Shown here piece after piece: positions 39,501-51,896 of a stretch of DNA of 64,000 bases; position 1 is the stretch's first letter; each line of letters begins with the position of its first letter. Source of the stretch: Rhododendron vialii (Eukaryota > Streptophyta > Magnoliopsida > Ericales > Ericaceae); assembly GCF_030253575.1 (NCBI RefSeq), contig NC_080564.1, positions 3,392,501-3,456,500 on the forward strand. The letters are read 5' to 3'. Under the pieces are notes generated by a model that saw only the letters and a program-made list of their open reading frames with translations, did not search any database and was not told the DNA's origin. The position numbers were made by a program, and so were the translations under genes.

Positions 39501-40841
39501 CCAACAGATAGAATCGTCCTCATGTGGCAGCACCGGAACATTATAAGAGAGCAGAACATCAGTGATAGTAATGATGAAACAGATAGGACCCTCTTCGCCA
39601 ATTTGCAGTATAAGAGTAAGTTTCTACCCCCGTTAATACCATCTTGCCTGCCTACTAAATACATGGATGAGTCTTCAAAAAATTGTTACTTGCCAACCAA
39701 CTTCAACATCAGAAAAAGAAATTCACTTCTCCAATAGTAATCAATCTACTGCAACCTTTCAAGTCAAGAGCTACCAAGGAAAAAACAGAGCTTTTGCACA
39801 GAATTAGGCCATTAACTGAAAATGCTCATGACAAAGCCATTTAAGTTTAAATCTCAAACGTATTCCCTTATTTATTTCCTTAACATTTGCCACGGACTAA
39901 AGTAATCAGCTGTGATAAACTGGAAACAAGGGAAGTGGAGAGTTAGGCACCCTATTAAAGAATTCGTCAAAATGCTCTAGAAAAAAGTTTTAAATGAATC
40001 ATTTTGCAATAATACGCTGTTTTTGCTAGATGTTTCTGGATTGAAGATCAGTATTCTATATTGAATTGCATTATACCAGTTCTAAGAGAGAATTCTAATC
40101 AAGAGAGCTAATAGGAGAAAGTAAGTAACGCTAAGCAAAACAACCCAACGAATTTGAAAAGCGAAACGAACCTAACAACTCTGTAATGAGATCGTCAAGG
40201 CAACTATTTCAAACATATAAGGGGCGGTCCAAGGGGGGACCCGGCCCCTGCACAACTCCAAATACTCTCGCGTATTTTATAGGGGATTGGCCCTTGCTAG
40301 TCCTATTGAGTAAAAAAAATTCTTGAAATTTCTACATGTGGTAAAAATCCCCCAAACTTCCAAGTTATCAATCCTTTTTTTAGATTGTACGAATGGTGGC
40401 TGCGCACATACACACAATATCATCTCTTCTTCAGACTCCGCGGGTAGCAATATATACCTATAAAATTAAATTTGGATTGCCAACATGAAAATACACGTGA
40501 TTCAGGCCCATGCTAGACACAAATCCTGCGTCCGCCTCTGGAAACATTTAATTGCTTCCCCGAATTCCATTTGAACACAATCTCAAAAGATCAAATCTAG
40601 GTTTACGAAGGCTTTCAAAACCCTAACCCTAACAACTTAAAACATCACAATTCAACCACAGCGTTAACCTGGAGTCTTGGAGTTTGGCGGTGGACTTCTT
40701 CTCGACGCCGAGGACGATGGTGTCGGTGCCTCTGACGCCGACGGCGGCGTTACCCTTTCGGACGGCTTCGAGGGCGTATTCTACTTGGAAGAGGTGGCCG
40801 TCGGGAGAGAACACCGTTATTGCTCTGTCGTATCTTGCCAT
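36509..40841 (-). CDS. PAD1: 20S proteasome subunit alpha type-7 (PAD1)
   Basis: Alpha-ring subunit of the 20S core particle, in cytosol and nucleus. Three exons join in phase: 40841-40669, 38579-38165 and 36667-36509, giving 248 residues. The N-terminus [20 protein letters not shown], then [10 protein letters not shown], is the proteasome alpha signature. Further motifs: [56 protein letters not shown] and the C-terminal Lys/Glu-rich tail [18 protein letters not shown]. Alpha subunits are non-catalytic and none of the catalytic Thr features is expected. Intron 1 is 2.1 kb and holds a short plastid-like piece. Intron 2 holds a 118-bp tandem duplication. RPN10 is the next gene upstream in the same orientation. 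Confidence 0.97.
37834..38069. repeat. 118-bp tandem duplication in PAD1 intron 2
   Basis: CATAAACTCACATTCATTCT starts at 37834 and again at 37952; the units run through GTGACATGGTACAAAAA and end GAGATTCCAAACAAAAAGGC. The copies differ by a few substitutions and a small gap, so the duplication is recent. The second copy ends about 95 bp from exon 2. Confidence 0.9.
39312..39380 (-). other. Plastid DNA fragment (ndhA) in PAD1 intron 1
   Basis: On the minus strand about 69 bp read [20 protein letters not shown], nearly the segment of plastid NdhA just before its group II intron (remembered as [21 protein letters not shown]). Nucleotide words such as CGGGCTGCTGCTCAATCAAT fit plastid ndhA. The similarity stops abruptly on both sides. 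It looks like a small nuclear plastid insertion (NUPT). Mitochondrial nad1 has a related motif but fits less well. Confidence 0.65.
40615..40632 (+). promoter_or_regulatory. Telobox-like repeat at the start of PAD1 intron 1
   Basis: AAAACCCTAACCCTAAC lies about 40 bp inside intron 1, some 210 bp from the start codon. Teloboxes near the start are known for plant translation and proteasome genes; a role here is inferred. Confidence 0.4.
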
Positions 40842-42758
40842 TGCTTCGTTTTTAGCTACTGATCGATGTTGCTGTATTTATTTGAATCGCCTGGTTTGGA
40901 CCACTTCTACTGAGGTTTTCTTCGTAGTGAAGGTGAAGACGATTTTTGGGCTTGGGGGAGAAGACACCCAAATCATCTAGGACCATTTTGCCATTATGGA
41001 GCTCATTAGTGGCAATCTATAAAATTAGTCGAGAAATTTTTGGGTGCATGGTGGGTATCACGTGGTGTCCGCTCAGCACATTCGGGCTGTCCATTTCTGT
41101 TTTGGACAGCTCAGATTTGGAAAGAGAAAAAAAAAGTGGTGGGATGAGAGAGTTTCAATCTGGACCGTCCAACACACTTTTGGACGGCCTAGATGAGCTG
41201 GCACCACATGGGTTAGAAGTAATTATTTGCCGGCCACGTGTAATTCTTTGCGGCCATGAATAATTCTTCGAGGTCACGTGTAATTATTTGCAGCCATGAG
41301 TAATTCTTCGCACCGGGTGTAATTCTTTGCAGCCGCGTGTAATTCTTTGCGGCCAAAAGTAATTCTTCGTGTCAGGTGTAATTCTTTGCGGCCATGAATA
41401 ATTTTTCGCACAAGGTGTAATTCTTCACGGCCACGTGTAATTCTTTACGGCCAAGAGTAATTTTTCACGCCAAGTGTAATTCTTCGGGGCCATGTGTAAT
41501 TTTTTGCGGCCAAGAATAATTCTTCGCGGCCACGTGTAATTCTTTGCGGCTGAAAATAATTCTTTGCGGCCACGTGTAATTCTTTACGGACAAGAGTAAT
41601 TCTTATTCACTAATGACTGGGAGCTGCTATTTTCACGCACCTTTTATCTCATCCCGTGTATTTGGGCTTCTTGTAGTTACTCCCACCTTCCAATTTTGTT
41701 TGCTCATTACGACAGCCATTAAAACAACACAATTACTTTAATGTACGAGTCCTTCTTGGTATTGTGCCGAAGACCAGTTGTGTTTTGGACAATCGTCGCT
41801 TGGTATCAGCATTCATCAAACAAGCACATCTGCAATAATGCAAATGCCAAGTTTTACCATCTTTGTTACCAGTTCTATCCTCATTGAATGACGTGATGTA
41901 ACATTGAATGTAGAAAAAATTACTATATATTTACACTTGTAAGCACGCTTTCGTACTGGGTTTGAAGGAAGTACTTTGGAGGAGGATATAAGTTCTTTTT
42001 GTTTTGGTGGTTAATTTCGTCTCAAATTTATAGCACCTCCAACCCATATGTCGAAAGTGAATTGACATTGCCAACGTCAAAATAGGCAAACTTTCTTGCC
42101 ATAAAAAGGCAAAGTGTCCATCGAAGAAGGAGACGGTAAGGCTTTGTGAGTTTGGAGCCATGTTCATAGAAACCAGTGCTAAAGCAGGATTCAGTATCAA
42201 GACAAAAGTAACATCCGTAGATGCTCGTTCGAGGATATAATCAGACGTGCTTCATGTCTAGATACAGACAAAAAACAAGAAAAAAGACAATAAACGTACA
42301 GGATTTTATACCAAATGGGCCCTTAATGCATGCAACTGAGAATCAAGCATGAAGATGTGGATCAAAGTAAAAAAATGCACAAATCCAAAAGCCACTACAC
42401 CATTTCATTAGAAAGACGCAGGAAATCAATATGAAAACCAAGGTTTTATAATGAAGGCAGTACAGAAGAAACATCCATGCTCGAGGACAATCTATTCTAC
42501 AGTCTCCTTTCTATAGAGTAAAGTAACATCCCCATGCACTGTTCCCTCGCATCACTAGTCAGAGGAGCACAGCCTGATCTGCATGACAAAAGTAGAAACG
42601 AAGAATGAGTTTAGGTGCCAAATCTCCCAACAAAATTAGTATTACGATGGCATTTTTTTGGGCATCAAATTCAACATTTTCTGTAACGCATCTGCAGAGA
42701 TTCCCAACTTAGGAGGTTGAGAAATTACGAGTGACTTTAGGCATCAACACACCAAGCA
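40842..42758. other. PAD1 promoter region and RPN10 3' side
   Basis: Besides the minisatellite, 41040-41215 looks like part of an unassigned repeat, with GGACAGCTCAGAT and the inverse-like GGACCGTCC and GGACGGCC. No gene recognised. Confidence 0.5.
41218..41610. repeat. 20-bp minisatellite, about 19-20 units, with CACGTG boxes
   Basis: Units follow GTAATTCTTTGCGGCCACGT, alternating with a variant closer to GTAATTCTTCGCGGCCAAGA, which suggests a 40-bp higher-order unit. Five units contain the palindrome CACGTG (41234, 41274, 41429, 41549 and 41574, each approximate). The array lies about 380-770 bp upstream of the PAD1 start codon and downstream of RPN10. No coding frame of its own. Confidence 0.9.
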
Positions 42759-45700
42759 TCATTTACTGTCCTCTTCCTTTGGTGCCTTGTCTTCGTCATC
42801 CTTCTTCTGCTCGGACTGCAGAAATTACAAGTGACATTAGATATCAATTTACATTGGCTAATTTGCATGTAACAAACAGCTCTCTCATCACATAATCACA
42901 TAAATCAAATACTCATTTGGACAATAGTCCTTGAATCGGCATTCACCAAGGTCACAACTCACAAGTGAAGCACAAAATAAAATGCATCCAGTTCTACAAG
43001 CAAGGACCTAACTAAAATACAAGTAGATACAATTAGGGGCTATAGTTAAAAGCTAGATACACGTCAAAACATAGAATAAGAATCCCATACTAATGAAGGG
43101 CAACCAAGGATGAGCAAACAAAGAGTTTTTTTTTTTTGTTTTTCTTCCCTAAACTATGCTCCGTTTTTCTACTTCATCATTGAACTACAAAAATCACCTA
43201 TTTCACCCCTCAACTTCCTGATTTGAACCATTTTGGTCCAATGTTAACGGAATAGACAAACGGTGCATAGTTTAAGAACGAAGTAGACAAACGGAGAATA
43301 GTTGAAGGAAGGGAAGCCTTTAACATTGGACCAAATTGGTTCCAATGAGAAAGTTAAGGGATGAAATAGGTGATTATTGTAGTTTAAGGATGAAGTAGAC
43401 AAACAGAGCATAGTTCAGGGGATAAAAACATAAAAAAACTCGCAAAAAAAAATACTCACAGTTGACAGCAATCAAATCCAAAGTCTGAGTCCAACTCTAC
43501 CACAAAGGAGTCAGTTAAAACATTTTGTGGTAGGGACAAGCTACTGACATGCCCAACTTCAGGTAATGCCACAATAGAAACAAGACTTTGCTGCTTGCAT
43601 TATTTCTCTTTCTATTTTGGGTGATAATTATTCAAATACATATCTCAAAACAAAGCAAGGGGGAGCAATGCCTGTATGCACAGAAATTCCAAAGGGAAGC
43701 AACCCAGAATGAATGCATAAGAAAACAAGCACCCTATGTAATTTCAATCCTAAGAAGGTGTTTTCTTTTTTGCTGAGTGGACAAGGGTTAGCAGCGGACA
43801 AGGGTTAGCAGCGGGCACTGCTTGCAGTACAATTCCCTGGGTGTAACCGAACCATCCCCTATCCGCTAGAAAGCTAGACAAGAGGGAGGATGGCTCCCTC
43901 ACAAGTGTGAACCGTAGCCTGAACCAGCCCCGCTGAAAGCATAATGGTAAGAAGGCGGTGCCTAAGATTTAATGGGTATGAGCCACGTCCACAAGCATCA
44001 CCCAAGGGACTCCAACTCATGGTATTATAAGAAACTTAAAAAGAAAATCGGATTTACTAACTTTTGAGATTTCACGTCATTCTCCTAATATTATTCCCAA
44101 CCTTTCAAGGCCGGAGACAATCATAGGGGGCTAAGATTAACTAGGATAAATTGGAAGTAGAAGAATGCTTGAATTCAAATGCCTCAACCAATTAACATGA
44201 AGGAAAGAAAGAGCTTAATATTGTTGAGAAATGACCTTAACCCGTGGACTTAAATACAAAGAAGAATGCACCATGGTCAAATCCATAGTACACTAAGCAG
44301 AATAAACCTTGGTCAAACCCACAATACACTTGATAATGATGATTGACACAAGTGGGGAAGGCCGCAATCAGAACAAATGTTTTTGTAATGCATAAGAAAT
44401 ATAAAAATGACAAATGTATCATTGGAGAGGTGAAGCAAATCAGTCACCGGGAGGCATAAGTGACATTCAAGACAAGGAAGGTACCATATAACTAAGGATT
44501 GAAGAAAGGTCAAGGAAATAAAATCAGAGGTAATATGCAGATCTCAACATAAACAAGAATTTGGAGCGTCTCCATGATGAACTTAAAAGATAATTTCACT
44601 CACCTCAGACTGGCTTTGCATGGATGCGAGCAAATCTTTGACCGAAGGGTCATTTGGATCAACTCCAGGAAGCTGCGAAACAAAAAATAATAATATCATT
44701 GAAACATAACAAAGCTCTCTGAGAAAGTCTTTTCTTTTTGGTGAGGGAAAAGAAAGTAATGAATCCGCCACAAGGAATGAAACCACCACATTAATATCTG
44801 ATGCCATTGGTGCAGAAAAAATTACCGAAGCAAGGATTGAAGACACAAACGACTGATCGGCCAACAGCTGACTCATATCTGTCTGGCTTGCTTGATCTTT
44901 TGAACCGTCCTGAACAGACAACTGTAGAGCTGCATGTTCCCCATCAGCGGAAAAAATTAAGCATAGACGTACAAGCGGAATCTTGATCTCAGTGAGAAAT
45001 TAAATTAGATGCAGAATGCTATAGTGGCATGGTCCTCCCTAAATGAAAGCAAAATGACAATTCCTTTCTGTGATAGTAACTCCTTTCTGTGATAGAAACC
45101 ACTTGGAGATGAAGAAAGTGATGTTTTCTACAGCTTCTCTGATGAGTAAATTTTAAACCACAGCATGGCAGTTTCAGCTCGTAAAAGGAAAATAACAACA
45201 ATAGCATCACACTTTTCAAAAGCTCAAAACATCATGTCCCAGTGTAGCCTCAGGGTAGGGCACAAGAAGCTATACATGCTTGGTAGGATTGGTCCCCAGG
45301 ATTCGTTGGTCCCATAGACTAATACCGAGTTACAATGACAAAACAAAAAAGAACAACGCCTAGACACTGACAACGACACAAACTAGATGGTCTATAGCAA
45401 TAAGGACGTCACTAAACATCACGCTAGAGTCTAAAGGGGAAAAGATAGTTTTTATTAACTTTAGATGTGGATGTCTATGAGACTCAACACACCATACAAT
45501 CCTACATAAACTAAATGATGATAAAACAAATGTAAGTGATTACCAAGAGCTAAGTCTTCATCCTCTGCGGCTGCCTCTGACATATCCGTATCTCGCGTAA
45601 CAACGCTAGCAACAGGGTCATCCATTGACATGGCAAGGGCCTGCTGTAGCAGAGCATTCTCGTCATCCTGTGAACAATTCAAGGAAGATAACATGAGTAC

Positions 45701-48700
45701 CAATGCTGCCAACTGTCGGCTGTAAACCAAAAGGGCTAAGTGAGGAGACAAAGAGCTCAACAACTAGATGGTTAAAAATATTGTGAAATTCTTTCACTGC
45801 AATTACCACCCCGATAGAGGAAGTAATGGTTGCGCAAGACCGTAAGAGAGAGCGTTCAAAGGCGGCGACGCGACAATATCACACAAAGCTAAGAGGTACA
45901 CAACTTTCATGGGACATCACTAACAAGATAGAATGGAGTTAAAACCTTAATCTCTATTCCTCTCCCCTTTACTTTTTTTGGAAAATGAATGGTAGGAGCA
46001 AACCATAAGTGATTTTTCTATGAGGAAAATGCATGTTATAATTACTGCCTATACATAAAATTACACAAGACAATTACGGTTCCTGCAAATATTAACAGAA
46101 AAAGGAGAAAGAAAAGAAATGTGTACATTCAGGTTACATTCAACACCAAGAAGTTCATGGTGGAACATTTACCACACAAATTTAAGTCTACGGCAAACTG
46201 AAGCAGTTGATGGGATGACAACTAGCCGACCAGGCTCAGATGTAAAACCACCGGAAGGATGGATCAAATTTCAAAAAGTCAAAACCAGAACATAAAAGCT
46301 ATTATTCCCGACTAAATATTGGCAAGTAAACAGATAATAAGTCGGAGAATGGATTGAATTGTGATAGTAGATCATAATAAAACAGAAACTGAGTTGTAAT
46401 GCGTAGATAATGCATGTACAAAAAACATAGCTGGAGATATTTTATGAGTTCTCATAAGTACTAAGTGTACACATAATAATTATAGCTATCAAGCTATGTG
46501 ATCAAGGAATTTGCAAGATCAGTATTTGTTTCCTTTGGCGGGGTGGAGAAGCTCGTCTAACAGTTCAAACTAACACTACCAGATATCAGAAGCAAAAGTT
46601 TTACAAATCTGTGAACCAAAGTTACACATTCTTTCTCACCCTTTCTCAAAGTCAAACTTATATAAATGACCATAAGACACCAGAAATCCAACTTTTCTAG
46701 TAATATACCACATTAGAAAGAGGAGCCAACTTTGGCAGCTCAATTGAATAGTTGATGGACATGTGATGCCGAAAGATGGCAGCTCAGACTGAATAGAACG
46801 AGGAGCCACCTTTGGCAACTTAAAAGTAAGTTTTTCGATTGAATAGTTGATAGGTTGATAGGCATGTGATGCCTAAACTCTGTGCCCGTTTCTCAACAGG
46901 GTAGTTGATAAAACACATGGAAAATTCCAAACAACAGCTTCAGTGGAAGCTTCTCCCTCCTTACTCTGGCACTTTCCACACCCTATGATATTCATTCAAG
47001 CATATACCTCTGGCTGTGATACTCAACTGGCATATTCAATACAAACCTTTTAAACATTTAAGTAGTTTGGCACAGGCCAAATTGTATCAAGAACGTCACT
47101 TAAGAAGGGGGATTGTGAAAATAAATAAGTGGAACAGCACTCAGAAAGGGGAATTACGAAAGTAAATAAGAGGAACAGGATACCTACCATTAGATCACTT
47201 GTCTTATCTTCAGCTCCAGGAGCCGCAGCATTGACATTCTCAGTCATAGTGGCATCTTGTGATGCAGACGGCTGTTCCCCTCCCTTTTCCTGTTTCGAAG
47301 CTTCCTCTGCAGCCTTTTTAGCAGCTGCTTCTTGCCTTGCTCTCTCCTCTTCCATTGAAACGCGAAGAGCAAGAGCCAGTTCAGGATCCAGATTTGGATC
47401 CACACCAAAATCAAAGCCAGACACACCACCGGCTGCAGCTGCAGCAGCAGCTGCTGCAAAACTACTTCCACCTTCGCCATCCCCAGTGAAAATAGGAGTA
47501 CTGCCATATGGAATAGGAAATTAGTAACTCCTATAGAATACAATTTCAACTCAAGCAAATAAGAGAAGCCAAGGCCAGCAACCTTATAAGGACATCAGAG
47601 AGAGCACTTGAATCAGAAGGAACATGAACAATGTGACTGCTGTCGTTGTTGTTTACAGCAGCAAGAAGGGCCTCGAGCTTTTCTGCTTTTCCCTCATCTT
47701 CTTCACCGAAATTAACAATATCAAGCGCTACACTGTTCTTTTTTAATTTCCTTCCAATCATTTCCAGTACTTTCTTGTCATATTTGACAGGACTAAAAGA
47801 CAACATTTAAAAGCTGAGTGAAAAAGAATAATAAACTCAAAACAGAAATGCAAAAAAGACAAAGGGTCAAGGAGCACTTACCTCCCCACAAATACTATAA
47901 TCCTTTGCTGCTGCTTTTTATTTTGGCGATGCTTGAGAGCCAACTGTGCCACTTGTATCCCTGCTGCCAAGTTACACTCACCGCCAACTTCTAGACCTGA
48001 ACTCAGACAGAATGAAATTCTAGCAAATAGGAACAACACTAGACACACTTAGGGTGAAAGATACCAATCATATCATATTGTTAGACTATCAAAAAAATTG
48101 TGCTTGAACCAACATTAAGCCACCAAGGCATACTGGGTATATACCTACATACAATCTCTCACCGCAGTTTGACTGACAACATCAATAAACTCAGTCAAAA
48201 CCTTTATGCTCAGGACTCAGAGTGAAATAACACAAATTCAACTCTTGTAGATGGATTATCTAAATCATTACTCAAGGAGAATGTGCAAGTATGACCACAG
48301 AAACTAATATGTTACGGACGAAACCAGCAGTTTCATACTCCAAAAGAGTACCTAATGATTTGTACAAATCTTTTAAGCTTGTCAAGTCCAAGATGCATTG
48401 AAAATAAAGGAAAGGCTTTGTTTGGTTTAATTTTTGAGGGAGGTTTTTAGGTAACGAGTGGAGAGAGATAGAAAGAAGAATGAGAGTAATAATTGGAAAG
48501 ATAGCTCCTTGGGGACTGTGCGCAGAGGGAGGGGTTGAGTCTAGAGACCCAAAGCGAACATAGTCCTAGTGAGCACGGACTTGGAGACCCAGATATAAAT
48601 ATTAAGTACCAGGTGTGTCTGCAGCCGTGTATCCAAGGGTCAACCGTCCTAAACTTCAATTTTGAGATATTAAGATTTGTGCAAAACTTGGGTATTGGAG

Positions 48701-50085
48701 CAAGGCACATTCTAAACACTTCAGAAATCAAACTTGGGGTAAAGGAAAACCATTGGAATTCTATCGCAAATGCAGTTGAACGGTATAAACGTTTATTTCT
48801 ATCTAAGTGAGCTGCTTTTTCTTCAAATAAATAAAAATTAGAGGATCCAAGTGTTTAAATTAGGTAAGTGGGTTGGACACATGTAACAAACTCACACCCG
48901 TGCGTTGTATCAGTCGGACATGGGTACTGAGGAAAAAGACACGAGTCCCATTAAACTGTTTGTGATCGTGCCAAGGGGACGAACAAACAAACTTGACCCA
49001 TGGCAGCACTTAAATTATCATTCTTGTATGAAACAATTCTAATCAATCTACAAAGCATAGCCAAGTGAAGAAGCTGACCATGCATGCAAGCTAAGATCTT
49101 GCCAAGATCACTAGTAGGAGTGACCAAAACGCGAACCCCTTTGCCTGCCATTGTCAGAACTCCAACAGTATTCTCTGGATTAGACTGCAAATCACATTCC
49201 AATCAGTCACATTCAGATACAAACCCTAGAACCACAACACACAGGAAGCAAAAGGGAATATATATATTAAACCAAAAAAAAAAAAACATCAGACTGTGAA
49301 ACAGTTAATACTTTATCACTAATTTAACTTAATTGCTAAACATAAATTGTCTCCGCAAATTACAAACCCTAGAACACAGATTTACTAAAGATGCAAAACG
49401 AATACTACTATAGAACTAAAACACTGGATAGTAAAACAACAGTGTCTCCATCTTAACTTGAATTCTAAACACATATGGTGTGTGCAACTGTAAAACAACC
49501 ATATACAAACCCTAAAATACAACTTACTAAAAATGCAAAAAGAATACAGCTTTGAAACTAAAACATCGGATAGTGAATCAGTGGTCTCCATTTTAAAGTG
49601 AATTCTAAACATCTAGGGCGTGTGTGAGCATAAATCAAGCTAATAACGTGAATTCTCCATTCTTCAGAACACCCTAAGTATTCTCTGGTTGAGACTGCAA
49701 ATCACATTCCACTTACTTACATTCAGCTACAAACCCTAAAAACACACCACACAGGAAGTAAAAGGAAACATGTACATCAAAAATCCTATTAAAACAATGG
49801 GATTGTAAATCGAGCTACTGAGATCGGTGACCTGAGTTTTGGCCCCACAGATCAGATTAACGGCGTCGGCTTGAGCTTGAAACCTTGTCGGGGGGTAATC
49901 GCCGTTCCGCATCCATTCGGAATTATCAACGCAAATCATCGTCGCCTGAACAAGAAAACATGGCAAAGAAAAAGGATCAATCAGGAACCCTAGAATTCGT
50001 ACAATACGCAACGGAACGAGGAAAGTTAGAGAGAGAAACTAGGAGGAGGGAACAGATGGATTGAAGAGGTTACCTCGAGCACCAT
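42759..50085 (-). CDS. RPN10: 26S proteasome non-ATPase subunit RPN10
   Basis: Ubiquitin receptor at the 19S base-lid joint. Ten exons join in phase: 50085-50074, 49945-49832, 49184-49079, 47996-47882, 47792-47583, 47500-47188, 45667-45544, 44929-44826, 44672-44604 and 42815-42759, giving 407 residues. Exon 1 encodes only MVLE. Residues 1-190 form the VWA domain ([37 protein letters not shown]). A nine-Ala run follows near 201-209. UIM1 is about 224-243 ([20 protein letters not shown]). A second UIM-like helix is about 291-307 ([15 protein letters not shown]); in Arabidopsis the equivalent region binds ATG8 during proteaphagy. The tail is Lys/Glu-rich, ending KAPKEEDSK. Intron 9 carries a foldback element. 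The promoter carries a palindromic MITE. Confidence 0.97.
43119..43446. mobile_element. Foldback MITE in RPN10 intron 9
   Basis: Two inverted arms of about 130 bp: the left arm has CCCTAAACTATGCTCCGTTT, CTACTTCATCATTGAACTAC and ACCATTTTGGTCCAATGTTAA; the right arm carries the inverse (TTTAACATTGGACCAAATTGG, GTAGTTTAAGGATGAAGTAG, AGCATAGTTCAGGGG). Poly-T/poly-A ends. About 328 bp, non-coding. Confidence 0.82.
43775..44020. other. Unassigned insertion-like segment in RPN10 intron 9
   Basis: A GC-richer stretch with a short direct repeat GGACAAGGGTTAGCAGCG in tandem (about 43780-43818), followed by GTGTGAACCGTAGCCTGAACC and CATCACCCAAGGGACTCC. Unlike the AT-rich intron around it. It may be a repeat fragment; family not recognised. 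Confidence 0.35.
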
Positions 50086-50123
50086 GATTGGAAATTGAAG
50101 AATGAGCGAAAGGATTTGGAGGC

Positions 50124-50127
<4 letters not shown>

Positions 50128-50154
<27 letters not shown>
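50128..50154 (+). repeat. (CT)n microsatellite in the RPN10 leader
   Basis: About 13 CT units on the plus strand, (GA)n on the RPN10 sense strand, some 45 bp upstream of the RPN10 start codon and probably in the 5' UTR. Confidence 0.85.
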
Positions 50155-50158
<4 letters not shown>

Positions 50159-50321
50159 TTTCTCTCTGTGTTTTGTATGACGACGGAGTGAGAAGAAGTA
50201 TATGTTTACTTGTAGAGGAGGCTTAGAAAGGGTTAAACTTCACGAATACCCCGTAAGTAGTATCAAATTCACAAGTTCTACCCAGTTTACTTGTGTTTGA
50301 TCCACTTGAATATATATTGAC

Positions 50322-50719
50322 CAGAGTGGTGCTATTTGCACCGATGAATAGTGTAAGGAAATGGTACCGACCGCCGCGCGCGGCCGTCTCCGGCCACCGG
50401 ACGGCCCATCCGAGCCGTCCAAAAATTTTAAAAAAAAAACCGAGGGGCCTAACGCGGGAATCAACGGCATCCGATGTGTGTAGGGTGCTTGATCTAGACA
50501 CTCTATTTTTCGTGTATGCACACATATATACACGAAAAATAGGGTGTCTAGATCAAGCACCCTACGCACATCGGATGCCGTTGATTCCCGCGCTAGGCCC
50601 CTCGGTTTTTTTTTTTTAATTTTTGGACGGCTCGGATCGGCCGTCCGGTGGCCGGAGACGGCCGCGCGCGGCGGTCGGTACCGTTTCCCTACACTATTCA
50701 TCGATGCAAATAGGATTTC
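50322..50719. mobile_element. Near-perfect palindromic MITE, 9-bp target duplication (MULE-like), upstream of RPN10
   Basis: A 398-bp insert flanked by TATATTGAC at 50313-50321 and 50720-50728; a 9-bp duplication is the hallmark of Mutator-like elements. Inside, two arms of about 185-190 bp are inverted copies with only a few mismatches, sharing GAATAGTGTA, GACGGCCGCGCGCGGCGGTC, CGAGGGGCCTA, GGCATCCGATGTG and GATCTAGACAC. They meet at a centre around GTGTATGCACACATATATACAC (50515-50536). No coding capacity; the open frames on both strands merely mirror the palindrome. It begins 237 bp upstream of the RPN10 ATG. The high arm identity suggests a young copy. Confidence 0.92.
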
Positions 50720-50728
50720 TATATTGAC

Positions 50729-51896
50729 TAATAGGACAATGAGAATGACATTGTATTTCTAACAAAACTAAGAATAATTTTTTGCCTAATTTGAGACCCA
50801 ATTCCTTGATTGGTAAGGAACCAACCAAGGACAACACCTATGGGCTGAAGCCCAAACACCTAAAAGGGCCGAAGCTCGAACACCTAGATGGGCTAAGCCC
50901 AAACCCAAGGAAATCAAAAAACCCTAACCCTATTCCAATGTCAGTTGCCGAACCGCTGGAGTTGAAAACCGTTGGCACCGTTGACCGATCAACCACACCA
51001 CTCCCTAGTGTAGGAAACCAAGCATGATGAGCAGAAGCACCAAGGGCACCAAGTTTGATCCACTTATGTAGTGGAATTCAATTTTCATTATTGACCTATT
51101 CAATTCGATTGTTGTTTGGCTTGGTTTTACCATTATTTTGATTGACGGGGTTGATTGTTTTCTAATTATTTGTCAATTTTGGTGGATATGAAGGCTATTA
51201 AGATGTTGATACCATTAGGTGAGTATATATATGGATGGATGGAAAGATGGGTTTTGTCTTTAGGGTTTTTTTTTTTTTTTTGGTTATGTTTGGAAACTTC
51301 TATAGGTGCAGAACATGCCTGCGGTGATTAAGAAAAAAAAGAAAGAAAATGAGGAAAAAGTTGGTATTTTGAAAATTGTTTTGCTGAAAAGGTGGCTTCA
51401 AGTGCTAAATGATTACACAAAAATAAAGAGACGCAATGTGATTTTAGATGATAAAAAGTATACAATATAATTTGAGTGAAATCTAGGGGTGCTAATGAAG
51501 TTTACCCTTAGTTGGAGGTCCTGTATTGAACCCGCGAGGTTCCCTCTCCCCGACGAAAACTCGCTAGTTTTCTTGGATTTGTTCCAATGTAGTCTAACCC
51601 AAGATTATAAATGTAAAATTTTTATTTTACTTCCCGATGAGATTTTGATTCGTATCCGATTAATATGATTTTTAATACCGTCAATGTTCTATACAATATA
51701 TACAAAATGGACGATTTCGATTTATGAAATAATCTTAATATAAACCATATTCAGTTCTCAATGTGGTATGCATGAACTTGTACTATCTTCGCATCTTCAA
51801 TCTGTGAAGTTAATATACATCAAATTCGCACTTAACAAACGCGCTTTATTTGTAAATAAAAGCCCCCCGACATTTTCAGTTCTTGCACATGTGTCC
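50729..51896. other. Intergenic, no gene recognised
   Basis: A plus-strand open frame (50782-51027, Pro/Lys-rich) has no family resemblance that I can see. The rest is AT-rich. Confidence 0.55.

Noticed and set aside
41218-41610. Regular array considered as CRISPR-like
   Set aside because: No unique spacers between repeats; a plain minisatellite in a plant genome.
50223-50762. Four overlapping frames on both strands
   Set aside because: They mirror each other because the DNA is a palindrome; produced by the MITE, not genes.
50782-51027. Pro/Lys-rich plus-strand frame
   Set aside because: Low complexity, no family resemblance and no splice context.
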